This document shows positions 1 through 8,900 of a DNA stretch of 18,359 bases, one piece after another (within the stretch, counting starts at the first letter, position 1; each line of letters begins with the position of its first letter). The stretch is from NCBI GenBank assembly GCA_964412455.1, contig CAYPOT010000070.1, positions 1 to 18,359 of the forward strand, given 5' to 3'. The notes under the pieces are model-generated. The model was not told the origin of the DNA and searched no databases. It was given only the letters and a program-made list of their open reading frames with translations. Source of the stretch: JAAXXJ01 sp964412455. GTDB lineage: Bacteria; Nitrospirota; UBA9217. A program made the position numbers and the translations under genes.

Positions 1-21
1 CGATCAGAAGTTGTCTCGTCA

Positions 22-105
22 TTATGTTTCATAATTAACTTGTTGCAATACTAGAACTGATGCTATCAATATCAATAAAGACGATATAAACAGTTTGACT
101 TTCAT
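22..105 (-). CDS. 27-residue single-span membrane peptide (hypothetical)
   Basis: A short frame read as MKVKLFISSLLILIASVLVL followed by QQVNYET and a TAA stop. Residues 5-20 are strongly hydrophobic after two lysines, so it could be a one-span membrane microprotein or a signal peptide with almost no mature part. The ATG lies 6 bases after a near-ideal AGGAGGGG Shine-Dalgarno, and this site overlaps the TAG stop of the upstream 128-residue membrane protein, which points to translational coupling. No family is recognised. It may be an accessory or regulatory peptide of the preceding gene, or the remnant of a longer lipoprotein or secreted gene. Seen: frame, ribosome site, hydrophobicity. Inferred: that it is translated. 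Confidence 0.5.
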   Translation of the reverse strand: MKVKLFISSLLILIASVLVLQQVNYET

Positions 106-111
106 GTAAAA

Positions 112-119
112 CCCCTCCT
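112..119 (-). promoter_or_regulatory. Strong Shine-Dalgarno overlapping upstream stop
   Basis: AGGAGGGG on the minus strand, 6 bases before the ATG at 105. Its first two bases fall within the TAG stop (118-120) of the 128-residue gene, so ribosomes ending there could restart on the 27-residue frame. This site is the main reason for calling such a short gene. Confidence 0.7.
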
Positions 120-504
120 ATGGGTTGTCTTTTATCGCATAATATATCAACAAAAAGCCACAAACAAACAATTGAAATATTGGAATAAAGAAAATTACTA
201 TAGGTGATTGTGGATCTTTTGAGAAGTAAAAAACATTTACTATCATATATAGCCCCATAAACGATATAAGCATCGTTACAATACAATCTGCAATGAGCCT
301 TGTAGATGGCAATTTAAAGTGTTTTGTTAAGATACAAACCATTGTTAAATACGGTGAAAGTATCCAGAGAAATACAAATACGGTGATAACAATATCACCT
401 ATCCCGCGAGATCCCGACTTATTTTTTAATAATAGAAAGAGCGTAATTATGGATGCTAAGCCAGAAATAAAGTAACCCAAAATACCTGCCACTTTTATAA
501 GCAT
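118..504 (-). CDS. Four-span integral membrane protein, unknown function
   Basis: A 128-residue hydrophobic protein with predicted membrane spans at about residues 5-26, 36-60, 69-93 and 101-123. The loops between them are short and polar, for example KNKSGSRG at 27-34 and KDPQS at 96-100. The ATG at 504 is preceded by GGAG with 5 bases spacing. The gene is AT-rich (about 28% GC in a sampled line), unlike the giant gene upstream. It lies downstream of the transposase unit in the same direction and is followed without a gap by a 27-residue frame. No family is recognised. From its place after an Rhs/YD-repeat gene it could be an immunity-type membrane protein or cargo of an older tip cassette, but no motif shows this. 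Confidence 0.75.
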   Translation of the reverse strand: MLIKVAGILGYFISGLASIITLFLLLKNKSGSRGIGDIVITVFVFLWILSPYLTMVCILTKHFKLPSTRLIADCIVTMLISFMGLYMIVNVFYFSKDPQSPIVIFFIPIFQLFVCGFLLIYYAIKDNP

Positions 505-577
505 ACATTCTCCGAAATTTCAGCAACAGACGTTACTAATGGCAACAATTACAAGCTTCTTTTTGTCCGGCGTCAGG

Positions 578-599
578 AAGGCAAGGGGAAGGCAAGGGG
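578..599. repeat. Two 11-bp tandem repeats outside left transposon end
   Basis: AAGGCAAGGGG occurs twice in direct succession (578-588 and 589-599), running into the left inverted repeat. Each unit carries the AGGGG motif that also opens the inverted repeat. A comparable set with the complementary CCCCT core lies outside the other end. Confidence 0.85.
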
Positions 600-620
600 A
601 CGTTGTTGCACCCGTTGCGT
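595..620. repeat. Left terminal inverted repeat (26 bp)
   Basis: Starts AGGGGACGTTGTTGC and ends GTTGCGT. All 26 bases match the reverse complement of 1698-1723, and the match stops on both sides (594 and 621 do not pair). It marks the left boundary of the transposase unit. Confidence 0.9.
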
Positions 621-638
621 GGCGGTTTAATAGCATCA

Positions 639-1616
639 TCATGCCGCCTTCTCTCCTCTCACCAATGCCCTCGTGACGGTCGATGTGCACACGCCAAGGT
701 TCCGGGCTATCTCTGCGGACGTCAGCCCAAGTTCTTCTACGCCCCTTCGGGCGATCTTCTCCCGTACCGTGCGTACGATCATCCGTTTACTGCCATTTTT
801 AAGTTCCTTCTCGCTGATCCGCGCAGCTTTGCATTCCTTCTCTATGATGCCCGCAATGGTCAATCCCGTCCGCTTGATTTTGAACTGGCGTATCTGCATA
901 TCCTCGGCTTCTTTGAATATGGCTGTAACGAAGTCGCCGCTTCCAAGGATTCGCTCATCGTATTCCGTCTTTTGCCCTTTTCCCTGCGCTGATTGGACGT
1001 GTGACCAGCCTCCAAGACTGCGGACGAGTCCGCCTCCGGTCAACTCCGGTTTGCGGCCCATGCCGAACCCCTCGTGCACAAATTGTCGGTATGCATTCCG
1101 CGCTTTGCGCTTTGTATCGTTGAACTGAAGCAGTACGTAATTTCCGTCCAGCCAGGGGCATTCCTTCTTTTCCATGATCGCGCTGTGGCCGCTCCAAGTA
1201 TAGCGGTCCAACTCTTCCATAGTCTTGACCATACCTGCCCGAACAGGATTGAGATGGATATACCGGATCAGTGCCAAAAGATAGTTGTCCTCGTCGCAGA
1301 GAATGGATTTGTAGCGGTTCTCGAACAAGTGTCCGGTCCGCTTATGTCTGCGATTATAGTAGATCGCATACCACGTTAAAAGTTTGCGCATGACTGTTGA
1401 AATGCCTTTGCCGCCGCTCTTGAACAGGAGGTGCGCATGATTTGTCATAAGCACCCAGGCATAGACCGAGCATTTTGCTTCGACAACGTTCTCTCCCAGC
1501 CGTTCCAAAAACTTCTGCCGGTCCTGGTCGTCATCGAAAAGGGCTGCCTTGTTGATCCCCCGCACCATGATGTGGTGCAATGCTCCGGGGACATCCAATC
1601 TCGCTTTTCTCGGCAT
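639..1616 (-). CDS. REP-associated tyrosine transposase (RAYT, Y1/HUH family)
   Basis: A 325-residue transposase that would nick and rejoin single-stranded DNA through a phosphotyrosine link. The HUH metal-binding motif is H60-A-H62 in MTNHAHLLF. Candidate catalytic tyrosines lie in the following helix, LLTWYAIYYNRR (Y83, Y86, Y87). Also typical of RAYTs are GHLFENRYKSI (95-105), HLNPVRAGMV (121-130) and a DERILGSGDFV segment in the middle. The C-terminal 30 residues form a helix-turn-helix, SAEIARNLGVCTSTVTRAL, of the kind often found in these proteins. The ATG at 1616 has a weak AGGA site about 8 bases upstream. Length and motifs look complete, with no frameshift. The true nucleophile cannot be chosen without an alignment. 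Confidence 0.93.
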   Translation of the reverse strand: MPRKARLDVPGALHHIMVRGINKAALFDDDQDRQKFLERLGENVVEAKCSVYAWVLMTNHAHLLFKSGGKGISTVMRKLLTWYAIYYNRRHKRTGHLFENRYKSILCDEDNYLLALIRYIHLNPVRAGMVKTMEELDRYTWSGHSAIMEKKECPWLDGNYVLLQFNDTKRKARNAYRQFVHEGFGMGRKPELTGGGLVRSLGGWSHVQSAQGKGQKTEYDERILGSGDFVTAIFKEAEDMQIRQFKIKRTGLTIAGIIEKECKAARISEKELKNGSKRMIVRTVREKIARRGVEELGLTSAEIARNLGVCTSTVTRALVRGEKAA

Positions 1617-1697
1617 GTGCGGTCCTGTTTTCTGCTCAAGCTATACGACTGATACTGCTCTGCTACATGTCTAATTTCCCGTCAAAATCGCTACGCA

Positions 1698-1723
1698 ACG
1701 CAACGGGTGCAACAACGTCCCCT
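1698..1723. repeat. Right terminal inverted repeat (26 bp)
   Basis: Reads ACGCAACGGGTGC and ends CGTCCCCT on the plus strand. It is the exact reverse complement of 595-620. It lies about 80 bases upstream of the transposase start codon. Confidence 0.9.
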
Positions 1724-1764
1724 ACCTCGTCCCCTACCTAGGTGTCCCCTAGGTGCTAGGTGCT
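1716..1764. repeat. Tandem short repeats outside right transposon end
   Basis: CGTCCCCTACCT occurs twice in succession (1716-1727, 1728-1739), and a third GTCCCCTA follows at 1744-1751. Read on the minus strand, TAGGGGAC appears three times with 12- and 15-base spacing. The stretch also contains the palindrome ACCTAGGT (1736-1743) and further CTAGGTG copies up to about 1763. It fills the gap between the transposon end and the stop of the 268-residue gene and mirrors the AGGGG tandem repeats at 578-599. Confidence 0.8.
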
Positions 1765-1775
1765 CATCATTGTGA

Positions 1776-2582
1776 TCATAGTAAGTAACTTCGCAAATAA
1801 CGTACAACTTTCCAAAGAATTAATAATATCGAAGTCGAAACCACAAATAGCAATGGTGCAAGAAAAAAACCTTCTAAACTCGTAATTGCTAAAAGCCTGA
1901 GCCCCATTGAAGTTGATCCCAGGAAAAGACCCATTACTACCAACGCAGTTACAGATAGCAACCAATCCAATCCGATTCTGTTCAGCAAACTTATCAAAAC
2001 TACAGACCACGTTATAGCAAATAAAATTAATACTATTTTAATGATTATAATTTCTGAAACATTATTGATAGATAGTAAATTGCTGGACTTATTCAGTGCC
2101 AAATAAAGCAGACAAATTAGAACGACTAGAATGATTGCTAATTTACCCAAAACACTATTAGATTCAATAAAAATACGAGTTGTTTTAAATATTAATAATC
2201 CTGAAAATAGCAATAGCAATCCAAACACATGGAAAGCTATAATCCAAGAGCCAAAGCTTGCTTTGCTGTCAGCAGATGGCAGCGAAATAAATAGATAATA
2301 CACATAAAGCGAAGCAAGCACCAAAATGCCGATAATAATGAAAACAACACCGACTTGCCCCTCCATAAGAATATTTTGAATTCCCTTTGTGCTCAGCAAA
2401 ACAACTACGAACAAAAACAATATAGTCGGGAATAGCAATGAAGCTATATATGATAATTTGCCAAGTTGAATATTTTGATCAAGTAATTTATCAACTAGCT
2501 GCTGGTAGATCATAAAACTAATAAAAGCAGCTATACAGAGCAAGACCTGACTTGTTATATTTTGTTTTTCAAAGTAAATCAT
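1776..2582 (-). CDS. Eight-span membrane protein, candidate immunity protein
   Basis: A 268-residue, very hydrophobic protein with likely spans near residues 11-29, 43-64, 77-99, 112-132, 146-163, 177-199, 207-223 and 236-258. The ATG at 2582 is chosen because GGGGAG lies 6 bases upstream; a longer reading from a TTG at 2630 would overlap the giant gene and lacks such a site. The gap to the giant gene's stop is only 2 bases, so the two are probably translationally coupled. Sampled lines have only 22-30% GC, far below the giant gene. The position directly behind an Rhs-type tip is where immunity genes normally lie, and multi-span proteins are a known immunity class against membrane-acting toxins. 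No specific family is recognised, so the function is inference from context. Confidence 0.85.
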   Translation of the reverse strand: MIYFEKQNITSQVLLCIAAFISFMIYQQLVDKLLDQNIQLGKLSYIASLLFPTILFLFVVVLLSTKGIQNILMEGQVGVVFIIIGILVLASLYVYYLFISLPSADSKASFGSWIIAFHVFGLLLLFSGLLIFKTTRIFIESNSVLGKLAIILVVLICLLYLALNKSSNLLSINNVSEIIIIKIVLILFAITWSVVLISLLNRIGLDWLLSVTALVVMGLFLGSTSMGLRLLAITSLEGFFLAPLLFVVSTSILLILWKVVRYLRSYLL

Positions 2583-2584
2583 TT

Positions 2585-2908
2585 TCAACTCCCCATTACG
2601 ATCGACCAGCATGATGACGGCACCGTCCAAGGCGCGGGATAAAAACTACAGCTCGTATAGCATTTATAGTGCGCACCAAGTCTACAATTCTGACGTTGGG
2701 ACTCTGTAGGTAAATCGGCACACTTGCTTTTGTCCTCATCGATTAGGCATTTTCTCACGCAGTCTTTCTTCGGACCCGTTCCAAAATCCTTACAGCATTG
2801 ATAAACCTTACACGCATATGGATCGCCGGGTTTTCCACAATCGGTTTTCTTCTTACAAAGATCATTATAATACTCGCAGCTATCAATGCCTCCGGCTCCG
2901 CCTGATTG
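2585..2908 (-). other. Cysteine-rich C-terminal tip of the Rhs protein
   Basis: Residues 4731-4837, directly after the DPFGL boundary where Rhs tips are exchanged. It has 13 cysteines (4741, 4748, 4754, 4763, 4768, 4769, 4780, 4784, 4793, 4805, 4813, 4817, 4830), including an adjacent pair and two C-x3-C motifs (CVRKC and CYTSC). It begins CEYYNDLCKKK and ends in a short hydrophobic stretch. GC content is about 42% in sampled lines, against about 58% further upstream. I recall similar CEYY-type Cys-rich tails on Rhs proteins of related bacteria, but could not search for them. It may be a disulfide-stabilised exported effector or only a structural cap; no catalytic motif is evident. Confidence 0.7.
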
Positions 2909-5900
2909 CAAACCAAATGGGTCATCGAATCGGAGTGCATTGTTTTTCGCGTAAACGAAAAGATGATTGTGACCCTCCTGAATCCCAACGGGATCGCTTT
3001 CGATGTACCGTCCAATCGTTGGATTATAATCGCGCATGTAGTTATAATTCAGCCCCGTCTCTACATCGTAGTACTGTCCCGGGAATCTCAAGTTGTTGGT
3101 GATCGTCGAGGATGGATTAACAGTCGCTTCGCCGAAGGGTTTGTAGTCAGCAGACCATACAACGGTCCCAGAACTGTCCGTCATCTTCTGCGGGGTGGCG
3201 AGATGATCGTTGTGGTAGTTGTAGGTGTTCTTTCCCTCCATCTTCGCTAGCGGTTGACCATTCAAGTATACATATTCCGCAGTGATCGTCCCTGCACTGC
3301 TTGATTCAGAAATGATCTGTCCGTTCAAGTTGTAATGGAATATAGTCGTTACTCCGTCGATAAGTTTCTTCACCCGCTGGCCATTGCCGTTGTAGCTATA
3401 TTCGCCTTTTATCGCTGCGCCGTCTGTCACCTTGATCAACCGCTGGTTCTGATTGTAGGTATAGACGCGTAATGCTTCTGATGAGGTGTTCCCGTTGTTG
3501 TCGTAGCCAAATGAGATGCCGTTCACACTCGTGAGTTTGTTCGTATTCGGCGTATAGGTGTAAGTGTTTGCATTCTCCGTCTGCCTGTTCCCTACCCCGT
3601 CATAGGTCCAGCCGAGGCTGCCCCAGGGGCCATTGGCGGTTCCAAGCCGGTCAAGGGCGTCGTAGGTGTAGTTCTTGCCGGGTGCGATGCTGGTGATGTT
3701 GCCGTTGTTGTCATACCCGTAGGTCAGGTTCTGGAACGTGCCGGTTGCGAGCGATGAGAGACGATACTGGGTGTCGTACCCGATCGAGCTGGTCAGCCCG
3801 TTGCCGTAGGTGATAGCCGACATTCCTCCAAATGGCTTATAAGCGATGTTCGTGGCGAGGTTGGCCGCCCCGTTCAGGACGGTTATTGCCCTATCATTCG
3901 AATAGTTATAGGTGATGACCTTCCCAGACGGATAGGACATTGTCCTCATGTTGCCGTTCTGATCATAGGTGTACTGGGTGACGTAATTGACGCTGTCGAT
4001 GAGCTTCGTTTCCTTCTTTATCTGGCCCTTGGGCGTGTACTCATAGCTCGTCGTTCCCGAGGCATCGGCCATGCCGCAGAGCCGGCCTTTACCGTTCAGA
4101 CAGGTATCATAAGTATATACGATGTCAGTATCAGCCGGGAAGTCGATGAGCGTCAGCCGGTTTAAGGCATCATAGGTATAGGAGATCGTGACGCCCTTCG
4201 CGTCGGTCTTTGTCTTTAAGTTCCCGTTCAGGTCATAGGTGTACGTCGTGGAGCCGGTATCGGGAGAATCCGTTTCCGTGACGCGGTTTTGTGCATTGTA
4301 CGCATAATGGGTCGAGTTCCCGTTGGCATCGGTCACGCTCGTGAGGTTGTTCCTCCGGTCGTAGGTGTACGTGGTGGCGACGTTGCCGGGCTGGGTGACC
4401 TTTACGAGCCGATTTACGGCATCGTACTCGTAAGTTGTAAGTGTTGAGTTCGGAGTTTTGAGTGAGATGCGGTTGCCCCTTGAATCATATCCGTTCTCCG
4501 TGTACATGGCGTCCGGATTGACGATCCTCGTCTGTCTGTTCAGCAAGTCATACTGATAACCGAGCGTCTTTTGAAGCGTTCCGCTTGCATCCTTTATGCT
4601 TTCTCCGGTCTTGTTTCCGTATTTGTCGTAGTTGTAGTTGATGCTGTTTCCGTCGTTGTCTTTTATCTGCGTGAGATTGCCGTTTGTATCATAATCGTAG
4701 TCGATCTTGTTGCCCTCAGGCAGAATGATGTAATCGATCTTGCCCACAGCACCTCCGCCGCAGGTCGTGCAGCCCGCCTGAACATAGACATACTGCGTGG
4801 GAACGGTATCCCCTAGCGCTTTTACGGTCAGCACACGGCCTGATGCGTCATACGTGTAAGTCGTCATGTTGCCGTTGGGATCAATGACCCGAGCCGGGTT
4901 GCCTCTGTAATCGTATCCGGAATACGTGATGTCTCCGATCAAAGGCTGGGTTCGTGTGATAAGATTCCCTGCTCCGTCATAGGTCATGGTCGTGCTGTTG
5001 CCCGTCGGGTCTATGATCTTGTTCACCTGACCGGCTGCGTTGTATTCGTAGGTCGTTGTTGCGGCGCCTTTCGTTATGGTCGCAAGTTCGCTGTATTGCG
5101 TATAGGTATAGGTCGTGACGCTTTCATCGCTCGTGCCCGCGGCAATTATATCTTTTGTCCTTTTCCCATACTCGTCGTATTCGAACCTCGTCACCGTGCC
5201 CAGGGGATCGGTGATGGTCTGGAGCTTGCCGTCCAAGGTATAGGCATATTTCGTCGTATTGCCCGCGGCATCGGTCCTGCTGATAATGTTGTCCCACTCG
5301 TCCTTCTGGACCGTGGTCACGTTCCCCATTGCGTCAATGGTTTTCTCGATCCTGTTTTCGATGTATTCGGTCTTTCTGATGACCTGGTCGGTATTGCTCC
5401 GTTCGTCTACTTCCGCGAACAACGTGACCTTGCCCTTGTCGTTCATCACCCTCTTGTACTTCCTTCCCTCATAGTCCGTGCTGTAGAACACCCTGCTCCC
5501 GAATCCGGGGGTGTTGGTCATGGTCCTGCCGCTGGGATCGGTGATGGTCACAACAATACCTTTGTTCCTCCACTTGGCATTGTAGGTTATTTGGTAACTC
5601 TCGCCCGCGACATTCGTCTTTTTGATCAGGTTGTGATAACTATTTGGTTGGTTCAGCGTCGCCGCACCGGTATAGCAGATCACCTCTGTTATGGTGACAC
5701 CGCCCGAGACGTACGTCTTGTAAATGCAGTACAGCGGCAGAAGCGGGTACACCGTCAGGTCGTACTCATAAGAACTCAGGGTAATGGGTTCAGCGTTCGG
5801 GTGGGCAAGGACAGCCGTCGTCATGTTGCCGTGGCTGTCGTAGCTGTAGCTCACGGTCCGGCCTGCGACGTCGGTCACGCTCGAGATATGATCCTCGGCA

Positions 5901-8900
5901 TTATAGGCAAAGGTGAACACCTCGCGGTTCGTCACATCCAGCACTGAGAGAAGTCTGTTGTCTGTGTCGTAGTTGAGCGTAACCGTATTACCCCGCTTAT
6001 CGCGGATGGCCTTGAGCCTGCCGCTCGCGTTGAAGACCGAGGTGTTCCCTCCCCGCTTGCTTACTTCGTAGCCGCTCGCGGTCTTCTTGAGCAAGAGTCC
6101 GGTTTCCGCGTGAGGCAGATAATTGCCTGATGAGTCTTTGCCGAAGACGTAGTAGTTCCCTTCGCCGTCCATGTACGAACCTTCGCCCGCCCTAGTGAAC
6201 CAGGGCGAATGCCAGCCGTAACCCAGGGGGCTGTCCATGGGAGCGGCAAATTGCCAGTTGTCGCCCACTTGAATGATCTGGTTCGAGCGATAGGTGCGGC
6301 TCATCTCAATGGGCATGAAATGGGCCGGGACCTTGAGGTCCGTTTCGGTAAAGATGTAAGTTCCGTTCGGGATATCAAGCATGCTGCCTGAACATTGAGT
6401 CCTATCAGGCGGATTTCCCGGGGGACTTCCCGGAGGAGCATCCGGAGGACCCGGAGGAGGACCTGGAGGACTATTGGGACTGGCCGGATAGATGCAGCCT
6501 TCGTCGTTCGGAAGCGTTGATATGGCCCCCGAGCCCCCGGGCAAGCCTCCGCCGCCTCCCTGGCTGCCAATACCGCCACCGTACCCGTACGGCATGCCTG
6601 GAACCCAGCCTCCAGTCGACGGGGTGCCGCCTCCGCCGCCCGGCTGGGGGGGACACGACGACACAACGGTATAGGTCGTCGTTCTTGTGACGGTCCGCTC
6701 GTTCAGCGCTCCGGGGCAGATGATTGCCGTGGCAGTCACCGTGAAGTTGAAACTGCCGCCACAGGAGGCGCCGTAGCCCTTGACTTCGTTAAAGAGTTGT
6801 GAGTTGCGGGTATTGAGTTCGGAGTTCGCTGCGAATACAATCCCCTCGCCCGTACCCTTTCCTAGGGAGGGAAGCGGGAGCATTGCGGTCGTTATACGCC
6901 GCGTGATCCGGTACGGGATGGTCGCGCGTTGCATGGCGTTAAGCGTCTTCGGCAGGGTTGCAAGGATTTCGATGTCGTAATCCCCGAAGCTCGTCGGATA
7001 CTGGATGTTCACGTCATTAGCCGCAATGAGCCCGTAGTTCGTAACCGTGTACTCGCCGTTGAAAACCCCGCCAGGCTGCAGGTCCGGAATGGTTATGCTG
7101 GCGGGCTCCGAAACCAGCACAGGCGTCGGTACATTGGTCTGGAACGTCTGGGTCACGGTGATCTGGTATACGTCCTGAATGGCCACGGGCGTGACGGTCC
7201 ATTCAATATTAACAAGAGTGGCTTCCAGGGCGATCGGCACGGTAGTCGTAAGACCGGGGCTGATTACGAACGACCCCGAGAACCCCTTGTGCCCGGAGGC
7301 TGTGATGTTGAAGACATACCTGCCTTCAGGAATGTCGTATTTCATGACCGTGCCGTCCGCTACCGTCTTTATTGTATAAAGAAGCTCCGTAAGGCTCTGG
7401 TGCTGGAACGTGATCACGGCATTCGGCACTTTTTCCATGAGCTCGCTCATCACATCGAAATACACACTCCCCACCGCATCGCTCGCCACGGTCACCTGTA
7501 TATGATAGGTATAGGGGATATGATTGTCCGAGTAAATAACGATCTGATCATCGTACACTCCCTGCGTGAGAGTGACCGGCGGACTGAACATGAAGCCCAC
7601 GGTCGTTGATGCTCCCGGCGCAACATCGCCGATGGCCTTATTTACGGTGGGGACCATCCAGGACGTGGACGGGCCTTCGATCCGGGCGTTTCTGAGCGTC
7701 TCTTGTCCGGTATTCGAAACGGTGAACGTGGCTATTTTCTGGTCTCCCCGCACCATGCCGGTGTCGATGTACGACGGGCTGGTGCTGATGATCGGGATGA
7801 GGCTGACCACGGTGATGTTGGCGTTCAGTTTGACGGACAATCCCTCCGCTGTCTTTGCCGTCATTGTCGCCCATGCCGTATCAGGCGCTGTCGATTCGGT
7901 CGTGATGCGGAAGGTGATCCCCTGATTCTCTCCGGCTGTTAATTTGGCGTCTCCGGGGTTTATTACTCCCACGGTTACTCCCGTGCTCGCGGTCGTCTCG
8001 AAGGCAAGCCCCGTCAAGGTCCCGCCGCCGTAGTTGACCAGGGTCACGGGGATGTCCTGGGTGCGGTTCCGGGCCATCCTGACGTTCGCTATGCCGGGGT
8101 TGATGGTAAAGCCCGCGATCGAGAACGTTGCCTGGACAGTCCTGTCCTTCACATCGGGATGTACTGCCCAGATGCTGTAGTCCCCTGCCTCATTGCTTCC
8201 CGGTGTAAAGGTGTAGGTGAACCTACCAATGGCATCGGTCGTCACGGTATAGAATCTATCGAAACCGCGCACTGAGACGCCTAATTTCACTGCTACATTC
8301 GGGACAAGCGCCCCCTCACCCCCGCCCTCTCCCCCCTGGGTAGAGGGTGTATTGCTGATGGCCGAACCGGTTATCACAACTGGCTGGGCGACTGCATAAA
8401 ACGCCTTCTCAGGCGCTGCCGTGGCGCGATACGCCGTTTCCTGGATGTAGGACTCGGTGGCGCCCTTCATGCCCGGCGCCGTTACCTGGTCGGTCTTCGC
8501 GTAATGGTAATAGGTGTTCTCGATCACCGCCTCGATGATCACTTTATACGGGGCGGAAACAGGCACGGGCAGCAGGATCGGTTCGCTCAGGAAGTTTTCG
8601 TTCGGATTGATCCGCGCGACGGCATACCCGGCGCCGTTCACGATAGACGATCCGACGCGCTGGTCCAGGTAGCCGGTGGACAGGAGGTTCCCGTCCTGGT
8701 CCTTGAGGTTGATCCTGACCTTCGTCGTCTTCGTGTTGTTCTCGCTCGTGACGATCTCCATCTGGCTGGTGCCGATGTTGTTCACCTTGATACGCACCTT
8801 CGCGTCGGTGTTCCGGACGAGCGGGTCGTTGAAGATCTCCATGCTCGAGCTCGACCCCAGCACGTCGGCCGACGTGGTCCGGGAAACCTTTATGGAGACG

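Larger units (their letters stand above)
595..1723 (-). mobile_element. RAYT/Y1-transposase unit with 26-bp inverted ends
   Basis: An 1129-bp unit bounded by perfect 26-bp inverted repeats and holding one intact HUH transposase gene. Classical IS200/IS605 elements lack long terminal inverted repeats, whereas RAYT genes are commonly flanked by inverted REP sequences, so this unit resembles a REP-flanked RAYT more than a free IS200. Short tandem repeats with a GGGGA core lie just outside both ends. It sits between two AT-rich membrane-protein genes and has probably separated them. No clear target-site duplication was found, as expected for Y1 chemistry. The gene is full length, so the unit may be active. 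Confidence 0.8.

Noticed and set aside
35..286. An 83-codon minus-strand frame overlapping both small membrane genes
   Set aside because: It runs out of frame through the 128-residue and 27-residue genes, which have proper ribosome sites and better membrane-protein character.
505..577. An open minus-strand stretch reading about LTPDKKKLVIVAISNVCC before a stop just upstream of the 128-residue gene, possibly the end of a lost tip or gene
   Set aside because: Too short, extends only into the repeat units at 578-599, and has no start or recognisable motif.
1657..1685. TTGACG upstream of the transposase as a -35 box
   Set aside because: No acceptable -10 element at 16-18 bases spacing could be found.
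2583..2630. TTG at 2630 as the start of the membrane protein after the giant gene
   Set aside because: It overlaps the giant gene and lacks a ribosome site, whereas the ATG at 2582 has GGGGAG at 6 bases.
5096..5947. Long plus-strand open frame opposite the YD repeats
   Set aside because: It is the antisense of a repetitive GC-rich coding region, has no ribosome site and no protein-like domain, and the minus-strand reading is clearly Rhs.
6383..6652. Runs of C/G triplets in the linker as a microsatellite or CRISPR-like array
   Set aside because: No regular unit or spacer; the pattern follows from Gly and Pro codons in an unbroken reading frame.
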